DNA of 64,000 nt from Athripsodes cinereus (Eukaryota; Arthropoda; Insecta; Trichoptera; Leptoceridae): NCBI GenBank assembly GCA_947579605.1, contig OX388327.1, positions 10,527,122 to 10,591,121 on the forward strand, read 5' to 3'. Positions 55,801 through 63,644 of this stretch are shown piece by piece (position 1 is the stretch's first letter; each line of letters begins with the position of its first letter). The notes under the pieces are model-generated. The model saw only the letters and a list, made by a program, of their open reading frames with translations. It was not told the origin of the DNA and searched no databases. The position numbers and the translations under genes were made by a program.

Positions 55801-58800
55801 ATCTGTTCAACGGTTTCGACCCATCTCTTATGTCTCTCATCATTCAGGAGATCTATTAGGTCATTAGCCGATTCTTCCGCTCCAGAGCTCTTGTAATCTG
55901 CAAAAGCTTCTTCGCACTCCTTATTCCATCCCGGGATATAATTCTTACGAAATCCTCTAGGTATCGTTTTTCTTGCAGCATTCATTATCAGATTTTCAAA
56001 TCTCGAATAGTTACTTAATTCAGGCTTTATTCTGTTCACTATACTCTCTACGTATGCAGTATATCCCTCCCAATTTGCTTTTCTCAAGTTCCATCTATAA
56101 AGCTTTGGTTGGTTGATTACGGGGATTTGCAGGCCTATCGTAACTATAACAGGTGAGTGTCTACTTCTAGGAAATCGCTTAAGTATTTCCTTGCTTGCCA
56201 TCATAGGGTTTCCCGTCCTGGTGGTCGTGACAAAACATAGATCTGGAGATGTTACGGTATCCCATCGTGCAGACAAGAAAGTTCCTCCCTGCTTCGAATC
56301 ATATAGGAGATGCATGTTATTCAGCTGAGCCCATTCTGCCAGCATTTCTCCATCCCTATCATCAGAAGTATAACCCCATTGTGAGTTTCTAGAATTAAAG
56401 TCACCTATAATCACTGTTGGGTGTGCGTAACTGGGTAGAACTTCAACTGTCCATCCCCGTGAGGGCGGTTTGTAGACATTTACCACAGTAAGGTCACGTA
56501 CCTTAATACTTATGTGGTAATCACTCTCGTCCGTCATGGAGGACTCATTCTCAAGCTCTGCCCTAACATATGTGGCCATTCCATGTTTATTATGTCCCTT
56601 GCTAGCAATGATTGCAAATCCCGGAATATCCAGCTTATGTGCGTCCTCCTGCACAACATGAGTCTCCTGTAAAGCTATCACATCTACCTCCTTCATGATT
56701 TTTGAAACAATTTCGGCCTTTGCTCTGGTTAATCCCTCAACATTCACCTGCCCAATTCTAAAAAGTTTTCCTGCTTTCTGCAGGTCGTCATTTTTGGTAA
56801 AACTATTATCATTTCTAGTATTATTATTTTTATTTTTCCCACTATTGTGTTCGTTGTTTTGGCCCTTAAAAGGACCTTTTTTCACCGGTTTGGTCGTGAG
56901 GTCTTTCGACGTTCGACCGCCTCGAATGTGCTGGTTCGTTTCACGCTTTTTCATTTTATTCTCTTTGATCGCTCAATTTCGTTTCTTTATTCTCTTGGTT
57001 TAAGTTTTTCATTTATCTCTTTTATTGCGCTACTCACGGGGGAGACCACGAGAAGGTCCAGCACATCCTCCCCCAGCACGTGTGTGCGGTAAAGAGCTAT
57101 AACCCTATATTTATACCTTTTGCTATCGCGCCCGTGCAGTTCAAAATTTAGTTGTAAGCAGTCACACAAGTGCATATTGAGTTCTTCTATCATAACATTA
57201 TCAAATCTATTATGTATAAATACCACGATTCCACTATTTTTATTGATATATTTACGCGTTCTGTAGCATGTATAATTTGGCAGACTATACAATATATCCT
57301 CATCATCACCCAAATGTGCTTCCGTTAATATTAATACATATATCTAACTCCTTTATAAAACAATTTATGTTACAAATAAACTCATCAAAGTTTTTATTTA
57401 TGCTTCTAATATTCATGTGAATTATTGATAACATGAGTATGTACTGAGTATGATGTATTCATAACTCAATTAATATCATTGATACTATCATAATTTAGCT
57501 CCACAATATTACAGGTATGATCTATAGCTTCTAATGTATAATTATCTATCTTATAAATATATAAGTATAGGGGTATTTAATTTAAAACAAGTATGGATTA
57601 ATCTAAAAATATTAAGTATTGTGTAGTAAGAGCTAAATAGTTTATGAATTATATGCATGTTTGCAAAAATACACAACATCGTATCCCATGCCAGGCAGAC
57701 AAATATGTTAATAGATAAATATGTCAGTGGGTGTGGTACAATCAAAATTTTCGTATAAATATAGTATAATAATTATCTAGTAGTTGGAATAATTCCATTG
57801 AAATTATTATGATCATGAAATAGTACTATCCAAATACAAAACAATAATATAAAATATATCAATTCAATACAATAATCCTCTGCATGCACTATATATACAT
57901 ACACATATACATCTTGAATATACTTTACTAATATTATACTAACTTTAATAATATAAAACAAACTTAAATGTAATACCAGTATATAACATGTAAGTAGGTA
58001 CCCACGCAGTATCAGACTATTATATATAGTATCAGAAAGGGAATCTAGTAATAGCAGAATATTTCATTAGTAAGAGAAATTTGTTCATTTTGTTAAGACT
58101 AAATAACAATCAAAGTTGCTTATCCGAATCATTCCCACTACGATCACTTTTGTGTACGCACAGTACGTTTTATTACAGTATGACATAAATGAGACCAGAG
58201 GTAGAGGATAATTCTCTGCGAGGTAGACAGACCAAATTAGGTCTGCCTTAACTCAACAGTATCAGGAGGGCAGAATCTTAATTAATTGTTTAGAAGAGAC
58301 AAAAAGATCTCAAAATTGAGGAAAAAGCAATGCAGAAGAAGAATTTAAATTCAAATGCTCACCTGTGAGTATTAATTATTATTGTAATTGCAGCCAACAC
58401 TGGCCGTGGTGACAACCAATCAACAACAGCAGCCTCAACAGCAGGTGACAGTGGTGACACAACAACAACAGCAGCAGCAACAACAGCAAGTTATACAGCA
58501 ACAAGTGATACAACAACAATTAGTTCAGCAACAACAACAGCAGCCACAACAACAACTTCAGGTGCAGGCTATTCAGATACATCCACAGCATGTCACCGCA
58601 CAACCCATACAGATACATGTAAGTGAAACTTGTCTCATGTCTTCTTTCACTGCCATCTATTTATTGTCCCGTGGAGTCTCCACAAAGACTACAGTCTGGT
58701 TAAATAGAGTAGAAAATAGTTGAGGGTGCTGCTGTAATTTATATGTCAACATTTAATAGGTATTCTATGTTTTTAAAGTGAATGTAAAGGTAATCACCAA

Positions 58801-61800
58801 ATTATAAAACTTTGTGATAATTTATAAATATCACATTTATTACAGATGCGGATATTTTAAAGATTTCCTAGACATAACGTAAGCATATTATATGTAGGAT
58901 TGTCACAATACCAAAAGAACAGGATAGGCTGTGGAAATATAATTACCTTGGTAGAGTTGCCTGCCCGTGTGTAATTTTGATGTTAAATCCTCTCACAGGA
59001 TGACAACTTCTCTTGTTGAGATATGATGGTGTGTAATTTTTGCTTGGATATAATTATACAAATCTTGGTACATAAAAATTAATAATATTAATGAATCACT
59101 GTGATACAATGTGTGACATATTATTATGTTACTAAAGCACAGAACAAATAATCATAAATTCCGTTGCAGCCAGAGAGATAATAAAATGTTAGTCTCCTTC
59201 TCTTTTCTGTAAGTTTTACTTAAAAAAAATTGTTTGTTGCATAATATATATGTGTTGTTAGATCTGATTATTACCTGTGTATCCCTGGGTGTAGTGTAAA
59301 AGATAAGTGTTTGTAAAACATCACGCATTAATAATTAAGGAGGTATGCCATCCTTCCCGAAAGTTTTGCATTTTTATGGTATGGAGAGGGTGATCTGTAC
59401 GTTTTTACATCTGCAGGCTACCACACATGTAGGAGATATTGTGATAGTATAGATATATGTATATTAGGGTGTCCCTTATTTTTCAAAGTTTTAACTTTAC
59501 AACGCATAGGCTATTATTTTGTTCATTTGGTCCTAAAACACTCAAAAACCAATTTTTATCTTATTCGGAACAGTGCAACCCGTGCCGACTTGCACGGAAA
59601 CATCTTCATACAAGTTTCATACAAAAACTCACAGGGGCGGTGAGTGCCCGTTATTACTGTCACTCAGTCTCGGCTTTTTTGGTAATTATCGCGGATTTTT
59701 TATGTTTCAAAGATGTCAGTAGAACTAAGGAGTAATATAAAAAGTATTTTCTTGGTTGGTGAAGATAAATAAATAGATGACAGGTGCAAAATTACAGTCC
59801 AATCGTCAAGTTTTCGCAGTTCCGTCTTTCGACATACGCGATATTAAGTTGAATGTTAGTGAAAGCAAAAATCTAGTCATTCGCGTGTGCATTACATTCT
59901 GGAAAAAGGCTAGAATACCTAATAGAGCTGTTAATAATCGTGTTAAGAGGTCAGGGGATTTTTATTAGGTCTGGAAAGAGCTGCCAAAAATAGCAAAAAG
60001 ATTCAGGATTTTCATAGGCACCGTGAGGAGAATTTCCACTTGAATTGGATAATTTACGCGATATTGTATTCGCCGATGCTCTCAAAAGACTAAAAATCAA
60101 AGAAGATAATAAATTATTGTAAAAGCAAAGAGAACCAGGACGTACAGTATGCTTAGCGGGTGTAGAAAAAAAATGGCTGAAATTGAAAAAAGCGAGGCTG
60201 AAAAAACTAGCAGAAGAGAAAAAGAGATTAAAGCGTATGGTTTCAGAGACCTTGTTGGCACCTGCTGCTTTACACAGCTTTGTAACGCCTGAGAGAGCCT
60301 CTGGCATCCACATAATTTAAAAATCAGATCTACTGGTGCAATGCATCAAGAACGATGGATGGCAAGAGCTATTTACTCTTCAAAAATATGTGTATCGCAG
60401 TCTCAGTTTAAAATGGGCGCTAAGGACAAAGAAACTTTACTAGATGTTTGTTTATTTATTGTGGTAGTTCATGTAAAGTCCTTGCTTGAATGCTGTTTGG
60501 TGGTGAAAGCGCCAAATCAAGACTTGTGTTTTTTTAAAAACATTAAATGGTAACGAAAGAATTGACAAGCTGATTTCAGTCGACCTTTTGTGATATTTGT
60601 CAAAAGAAATAGCCATCATATTAATTTTTATGATGAAATTGATGAGCAGACCAAAGGGACCACTGTAAAAAATTTACAAAAAAAGAAAACTTTGGTGATT
60701 TCTGTAAGAGATATGAACGATCGAAGGAATTGCCAATACTAACAATATATTCAAATTGAAATCATTAGCCACAATCGCGAATGGATCAATATCACCAATG
60801 ACTCGTATCTTTTCTTTATACCTATCTTTCACATCGTCACTTAAAGTCGTGAAATATTTGCTATGATTCATTGTTATAAGTATTCCGATAAAACAAAACT
60901 ATTAAAAACGACGAACGATAATCTACGGGCTCGATGTCTGGCTCTCTATATGTTAGGTAGTAGTGCTCAATTTTTTTAATATGGTATACCTACCACGTTC
61001 TTTTTAAGTATTCTACAAGCAGCCTTAATGTTTTTATAGGAAAATTTTTGAGTTATTTTGTATCCGTCAAGAGCAATGATTTTTTTTCACAACTTAAACT
61101 TGACAGCAGTTTCCTTCAAGAAGGTATATCTTCGTATAAAGAAATCGTAGCATTTGTGGAAGCTTAAAAAAAGATATCTAGCTTAAAAGCGGTGAATGAC
61201 ACAGCTGAAAGAGCTGTTAAACTAATCCAAAGCTTTCATGGTTTGATAATCGCAGACGAAGAATAGAATCAGTTCTTATGACGTTGTTTTCATGAACATA
61301 GAAAAATGTACCTAGACTATAAAAAAGAGACTTTTTAGAGGATATATCCAAATTATTTAACATCAATATTGTAACTTTTTTTAATAATTATAAGAAAAGC
61401 TCCATATAAACTTGTGTTTTCATCAATATTTAGCTAACATAGTGGTATTAAATGATGATCTACAGCTAAATTAAAAAGACGCTTTAAGCAGCTTTTTTCT
61501 AAAACTTTGAGGCTCTGTCGGCACGGGTTCCAATCAACGTAGAAAGCTTAAATTCTATATTTGGGTAAGTAATAGGCTAATAAACACAATTGGGGGGTAT
61601 GCGTTTCAATAACTAAAAAATTTTTTTTTTCGTCCAAATAAGGGACACCCTAATGTATATATTATTTATGATATGAATATGATTCCAGGCTGTAGGCGTC
61701 CATCAAGTACAGCAACAGCAGGTTCATGTAGCTGCTTCCGCCTGCCAGCCAGTGCAGATTCCCAACATAGTGCAGGTGAATGTACTATCAATAATAGACC

Positions 61801-62193
61801 ATTTTGTTTTAAAAAAATTCCCCTTCTTGTGGAAAAAGCACAGCAAAGGCGCATTGATGATAATAGTCTTTAAATACTCTAATATATAAAAATATATACA
61901 GGCCAATATATGTATAATAGAAAAAGAAAATTCTTGTTGTGTACAAAAAAGGTTCTCAGTATTTTATTGTTAAATCGTATCCAAATTATAAACTTTCTAT
62001 TAAATATGCGTACCAAATATTTGTTTATATTTTTTTTTATTAATCTTTTGGTATTGTTTCTATTTGTCAGGTTCAGCCTGCACACGTGGCAGTGGCAGGA
62101 TTACAGCAGCATGAACTCTCAGCCGTGTCTGTGGGGAATATTGCACATCGTATCATCCTGCAGCCTTCACATTCCATGTACCTGCATCACTAG
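40833..62193 (+). CDS. ZAD C2H2 zinc-finger protein with 13 fingers and Gln-rich tail (gene 5)
   Basis: Twelve exons: 40833-40958, 42355-42492, 43052-43555, 43845-44027, 46209-46352, 46749-46938, 47161-47338, 48608-48801, 52136-52383, 58394-58618, 61689-61775, 62071-62193, giving 779 aa in closed frame. ZAD cysteines: CRAC (13-16), CIQC (54-57). An acidic/Ser/Asn-rich linker (about 89-230) precedes finger 1 (CNLC). Fingers 2-13 follow, several joined by TGEK linkers, which indicates sequence-specific DNA binding. Fingers 5 and 12 are split by introns. Exon 10 is almost wholly glutamine-rich and exons 11-12 continue Gln/His/Val-rich sequence, resembling an activation domain. The stop is at 62193, with AATAAA at 62270. 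Introns carry most of the large transposons of the window. An extra exon in the 6-kb intron 9 cannot be excluded. No orthologue name was recognised. Confidence 0.93.
41757..41905 (+). repeat. LINE 3'-end fragment (family T), gene 5 intron 1
   Basis: GTGGTTAGATGGAAGAAATC, GCTATATAGTGATTATCTCG and CCAGTGCACATCATCAC, then an AATAAAATAAATAAATT tail. Confidence 0.7.
42880..43005 (+). repeat. Degenerate tRNA-derived SINE, gene 5 intron 2
   Basis: ACTAATGACCAACACACTCG, CCTTACAAGGGAGGGGTTG and CAGGTTTGATTTCC preserve the layout of a tRNA head with A-box (TAATGACCAAC) and B-box (GGTTTGATTTCC) remnants. No clear tail or target duplication. Confidence 0.5.
44178..45511 (-). mobile_element. 5'-truncated RTE-like LINE, RT open reading frame intact to its stop
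   Basis: The minus-strand frame is open from the truncation point (about 45505, LSSIGKLYGRIL) to the stop at 44192, more than 430 codons. It encodes reverse transcriptase (FVDLEKAYDRVDR, KQGCVMSPWLFN, MYADDLVLM) and the C-terminal region ending SVLSAYPTWDTA. The identical 9-bp duplication TTAAATAAT flanks it (44169-44177, 45512-45520). The 3' tail is a short TATAG repeat. The lack of stops implies recent insertion; loss of the 5' half implies it cannot move by itself. It lies in gene 5 intron 4, antisense. Confidence 0.88.
45697..45760. repeat. LINE 3'-UTR fragment (family B), gene 5 intron 4
   Basis: GCTTATTGGCTGGAGGCAAT and CTCTTCCAGCAAACTTG match the fragment at 35690. Confidence 0.5.
46588..46740 (+). 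repeat. Tandem repeat, 43-bp unit x about 3.5, abutting exon 6 acceptor
   Basis: ATTATTAATGTTATGTGATG recurs at 46588, 46631, 46674 and 46717, 43 bases apart. The first three units contain GATGTTTTAG. The fourth is converted to GATGTTTTTTTTCCAG, the real acceptor of exon 6 at 46749. Confidence 0.92.
46945..47097 (-). repeat. LINE 3' UTR (family B) with AAAT tail, gene 5 intron 6
   Basis: On the minus strand: TTGGAAGACATCGCATTTTA, ACGATAAACTCGCCCTCTG, TACATTGAATTGTATAACTG, then an AAATAAATAAATAAAT tail. The tail ends about 8 bp from the 5' splice site at 46938. Confidence 0.7.
47470..48172 (+). mobile_element. 5'-truncated CR1/L2-like LINE, C-terminal fragment, gene 5 intron 7
   Basis: About 200 codons encode the region downstream of the RT domain: SFVVSRLDYCNGILANLP, LQRIQSVFNAAARFI, SLHWLRCPERVKFKVCLTVF, FAISAPVVWNRLPQMIR and SRFKNQLKTYLF, a familiar CR1/L2/Rex-type tail. 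After the stop, a short 3' UTR (AGAGCGCCCTTGATGTGG and AACGGCGCTTTACAAATC) ends in AATAATAATAATAAA. It is not a host gene, despite the intact 202-codon frame. Confidence 0.82.
49266..49550 (-). repeat. RTE-like LINE 3' fragment inside the piggyBac relic
   Basis: Closely matches the 3' coding end of the LINE at 44178-45511 (CCTGACGCCATATCCCAAAT, GGGGTAGGCAAAGAGAACGG, GACGCCCGCGCTTCCTCACA), with deletions. Confidence 0.8.
49741..50119 (+). repeat. LINE C-terminal fragment inside the piggyBac relic
   Basis: Encodes a reverse-transcriptase tail (CLRRILDVKWYEHVTND, RRWSWLGHVLRM, then after a stop SWKEVTQLAQRRSEWRRLV, SAMCSREER) ending in a GATGAATGAATGA tail. A second, more decayed piece of this family is at 62335-62460. 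It separates the N-terminal piece of the piggyBac transposase from the rest. Confidence 0.75.
50190..50475 (+). pseudogene. piggyBac transposase fragment
   Basis: Family-typical TGNPG followed by DYFNVIANEEFYDLFVKETN aligns in style with the N-terminal part of DDE_Tnp_1_7 transposases. A frame change near 50385-50400 is needed to continue into LLTRWRDMTIEEFKIFLGLL. It is terminated by the Rep-A insertion at 50476, so the catalytic core is absent. Confidence 0.75.
50476..50577 (+). repeat. Rep-A copy in the piggyBac relic
   Basis: TATATTGGCACGAAGAGGAC, CATGCGGCTGATCTGCTGGC and GGGATATGCCGTGATGG, then a TAGTAGTATAGTAGTAG tail. Confidence 0.75.
50790..50925 (-). repeat. Rep-A copy in the piggyBac relic
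   Basis: GGGGTAGCCAGCAGGCTAAC, CTCCACGCCAATAAAAATAA, TCATTCAGGACGGGCGGCAT and CGCTGAATTGTAGATTTC. Confidence 0.7.
51279..51345 (+). repeat. SINE fragment, same family as 1595-1786
   Basis: CCGGCAAACTCCCCTTTCAC, GACACAAGCTTTTAGC and TTACTGTGAAAGGTGTGAAG repeat the body of the SINE. The tRNA head is missing. Confidence 0.75.
52785..53795 (-). mobile_element. CR1/jockey-type LINE remnant, endonuclease C-terminal part (left half)
   Basis: Minus-strand frame 53765-52948 encodes the later part of an AP-type endonuclease and linker (TFVLGDININILNN, PSCLDHIWTN, ITDHYSTLL, SKSKKLKPWIT-like SAKSKKLKPWITSGIL). After a frame change it runs on to NYFCNVGVNLARKI and NVNEIKETICGL, the start of the RT region, where it stops. 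The other half lies at 57079-57425, separated by a younger LINE. Confidence 0.8.
53783..53795. repeat. Target-site duplication, left copy
   Basis: CGTGTGTGCGGTA, identical to 57079-57091; it marks the 3' end of the inserted jockey-like LINE. Confidence 0.9.
53796..57078 (-). mobile_element. Jockey-like non-LTR retrotransposon inserted in an older LINE
   Basis: Contains a single uninterrupted 1030-codon frame on the minus strand (56954-53862). It is flanked by the perfect 13-bp duplication CGTGTGTGCGGTA and ends in a short AAGTA repeat tail. The 5' 124 bp looks like the end of another coding frame (DLLVVSPVSSAIKEINEKL), perhaps the C-terminus of ORF1, so the copy is probably 5'-truncated just before ORF2. 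It occupies gene 5 intron 9, antisense to the gene. Confidence 0.92.
53862..56954 (-). CDS. Retrotransposon ORF2: endonuclease-reverse transcriptase, 1030 aa
   Basis: Residues 1-60 are basic and Asn-rich. About 65-280 form an APE-like endonuclease (GQVNVEGLTRAK, IALQETH, VIIGDFNSRN, SPDLCFV, RSRHSPVIV). About 440-720 form the reverse transcriptase (GKAAGSDNILPDFL, SYRPISLLSVVYKLFER, LDLTAAYDTVW, LPQGSVLSPILFNLY, FIYADDVALV). The C-terminal region carries a zinc-knuckle-like CECGDVQSVRHIVQDC and ends LSTLEPRL. It nicks target DNA and copies element RNA by target-primed reverse transcription. The absence of stops or frameshifts suggests a young copy whose enzyme could still be functional if transcribed. 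Clade (jockey, Daphne or relative) was not resolved. Confidence 0.93.
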   Translation of the reverse strand: MKKRETNQHIRGGRTSKDLTTKPVKKGPFKGQNNEHNSGKNKNNNTRNDNSFTKNDDLQKAGKLFRIGQVNVEGLTRAKAEIVSKIMKEVDVIALQETHVVQEDAHKLDIPGFAIIASKGHNKHGMATYVRAELENESSMTDESDYHISIKVRDLTVVNVYKPPSRGWTVEVLPSYAHPTVIIGDFNSRNSQWGYTSDDRDGEMLAEWAQLNNMHLLYDSKQGGTFLSARWDTVTSPDLCFVTTTRTGNPMMASKEILKRFPRSRHSPVIVTIGLQIPVINQPKLYRWNLRKANWEGYTAYVESIVNRIKPELSNYSRFENLIMNAARKTIPRGFRKNYIPGWNKECEEAFADYKSSGAEESANDLIDLLNDERHKRWVETVEQMDFTHSSRKSWTVLRKLGSAPQTKRERAVNVNQVAKNIFKTSNIKPNTKHKLSTRNQIKDEIMKCPSHTPWANEVTIDEVKSGIKLMKKGKAAGSDNILPDFLIHLGDRALEWIARFFSLVIDTGKIPKTWKDAKVIAILKPGKPAEDPKSYRPISLLSVVYKLFERILATRYTPEIEKFLPVEQAGFREGRSTCEQVISLTTHVENGFQRGEKSGLVLLDLTAAYDTVWRRGLILKITKILKCRKTIKLLENMLSNRRIKVYLDGTVSDTKLIQNGLPQGSVLSPILFNLYTADVPHTMSRKFIYADDVALVAQAKTFEELELTLNADLENFQKYLESCHLQPNPKKTAALALHLNNRESERELNLYMCGEKIPNEKNPRYLGVKIDRTLSYKAHLEGVKNKLKARNNIINKLAGTSWGSRATTLRTSAMALVYSSAEYCCPVWERSAHCGKVDVELNKTMRTITGTIRSTPSQWLPVLSNIAPPDLRRSHATLREMNKIREKSQLPAYEDIFHPPHKRLKSRKPIWTVNSGELDIKKQWKERWTTGDITNRRLVVDPTIQVPGFDLPRRVWVQQNRVRTEHGCCNYLLWRWGKRDSPNCECGDVQSVRHIVQDCHLKKFSGDLRDIHEAGPEAVSWLSTLEPRL
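57079..57425 (-). mobile_element. CR1/jockey-type LINE remnant, endonuclease N-terminal part (right half)
   Basis: Minus-strand sequence encodes the beginning of an endonuclease (NIRSINKNFDEF, then after a one-base shift DDEDILYSLPNYTCYRT, NSGIVVFIHNRF, YKYRVIALYR) and is cut at the 13-bp duplication (57079-57091). It resumes at 53795. Confidence 0.8.
57426..58393. other. AT-rich rest of gene 5 intron 9
   Basis: No gene or identifiable repeat was recognised; open frames are short and low in complexity. Confidence 0.5.
59310..59456 (+). repeat. Diverged Rep-A copy, gene 5 intron 10
   Basis: GTAAAACATCACGCATTAAT, GGAGGTATGCCATCCTTCCC, TATGGAGAGGGTGATCTG, GCAGGCTACCACACATGTAG and GATATTGTGATAGTATAG. 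The DNA transposon at 59465 is inserted just after it. Confidence 0.55.
59465..61652 (+). mobile_element. Decayed DNA transposon with 8-bp duplication, P-like or hAT-like
   Basis: Terminal inverted repeats of 17 bp (TAGGGTGTCCCTTATTT) sit between identical 8-bp duplications ATGTATAT (59457-59464, 61653-61660). A second inverted pair, AACCCGTGCCGAC (59577-59589) and GTCGGCACGGGTT (61517-61529), lies 112 and 123 bp inside the ends; P elements have internal inverted repeats at such a distance. Plus-strand coding remnants with several stops run 59777-60300 (LRDIVFADALKRLKI, VEKKWLKLKKARLKKLAEEK) and 60340-60550 (ERWMARAIYSSKICVSQSQF). No active transposase remains. Confidence 0.85.
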
Positions 62194-63231
62194 CCCAACT
62201 TGTATACTCACTTATCACCAAACACTCGCCTTTTAGTCTAACCCAATATATTTCATAATATACAAAAGAAATAAACACATTTTCCAGTATATCAGCACAT
62301 ATCAGTAACAGTGTTGCAACATGGGCAACTGTCCCTATAACAATGACATGAGAGCGTTAGGAATATTGCAGGAAGACTTGACTCAAATGGTGCCGAATCA
62401 CTCTGAATGTAGGGAACTACATAGTTTCTACTCCCGAAAGAAGCATTAATAGATGAAAGAAGAAAAAATGTTATTGATGATGATAAGTGCAGTGCAGGGG
62501 TACTAAAAAATTATTATTCTTTAAATATTCAGTTTCAATATTTGGTATGAATAATAATCAGTTCAAATAATGATATAAATTTTGCTATAAACTAATTAAT
62601 TTGTGATGGACAATATTTTAAATTTTCACCTTTGTCATGATATATGTGAGGAGAATATAAGCAAGGTCATGTCGATACTAAAATATTGAAACTGAGAAAA
62701 CACCACATTAATATGTATTTCTATTTGAAGTGTTTCTGATTCTAAATCATTTTATAGAACTGATTTTGCATGAGGATAGAATTGTTAGATTTTTATTCTA
62801 TTAATTGATTAAACTACAATGTAGCCAACGAAAATATCAACATTTCTGCATTCATAGTTAAATATTTGTAAAAATAAATTGATGGAAAAATGCTTTTGTA
62901 CTCCTCCTGTAAGATATTTTATATTATTTATCCAATACTACTTAAGGTTTATTTATTTTAAAGAATAATGTCATCCCCATTATATTTTTCATATTATATG
63001 TAAGAGATTGCTAAATAAATGTACCTATATATTAATATGTGCTGTATATAAGATTATATAAAGATAAATAATATTTTATAGTAGATATGTATATCCAATA
63101 CACTTGTATATAGAATGTAAACATTTTGTAAAAACTTAGGTTCTCAAGCATTTACCACTTGTAAATCATGTTTGAAAATGTTTGCTTTATTAGTTGTGAA
63201 TAATTAATGTTGTATATATATATATATATAT
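62194..63231. other. 3' region of gene 5
   Basis: AATAAA at 62270 is a good poly(A) candidate, 77 bases after the stop. 62335-62460 is a decayed LINE C-terminal fragment (compare 49741-50119). The remaining AT-rich sequence shows no gene; a TA microsatellite occupies 63212-63235. Confidence 0.55.
62335..62460 (+). repeat. LINE C-terminal fragment in gene 5 3' region
   Basis: Encodes NNDMRALGILQEDLTQMV and HSECRELHSFYSRKKH, parallel to DNDIRAQGMSWKEVTQLA and RSEWRRLVSAMCSREER in 49985-50100. Confidence 0.6.
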
Positions 63232-63514
63232 ATATTAAGAACTTCACTCAACAGACACCTCATCCGCACAACCAACAGACTGTGCAAACTCCCTTTTGTA
63301 TGAAACAGGAAAGGTGTCCCGATGCTTACGAATCGGCTTAGGCTGGTTTAAGTGCACTTTACCCATGGTACGTTCACCAATCCCACCAATTCCTGTTTCA
63401 AACTATCATGTTCGACATCTGTTGAGCATATGTATTCCTGTTTCATACAAAAGGGAGTTTGCACAGTCTGTTGGTTGTGCGGATGAGGTGTCTGTTGAGT
63501 GAAGTTCTTAATAT
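63232..63514. repeat. Perfect 79-bp inverted repeat with 125-bp spacer
   Basis: 63232-63310 is the exact inverse complement of 63436-63514; one arm includes AACTTCACTCAACAGACACC and AACTCCCTTTTGTATGAAAC. The flanks are TA-rich. It could be a young MITE with long terminal repeats or a hairpin-RNA locus. The 68-codon frame inside is incidental. Confidence 0.92.
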
Positions 63515-63644
63515 CTCCACTCTCGCAGGTGTGAAAATCCAGCTAAATGCGAAAACTTTGTTTAACATTTATATATATATATATATATGAAGACTGTATG
63601 ATCTAATTTTCATCCGAAATGCATGTACAACATGCACCTCATGA

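Noticed and set aside
54383..57092. Plus-strand open frames opposite the 1030-codon ORF
   Set aside because: They are antisense shadows; none has a recognisable domain.
59951..60313. Minus-strand 120-codon protein
   Set aside because: The plus strand here carries transposase-like remnants; the minus frame is a composition shadow.
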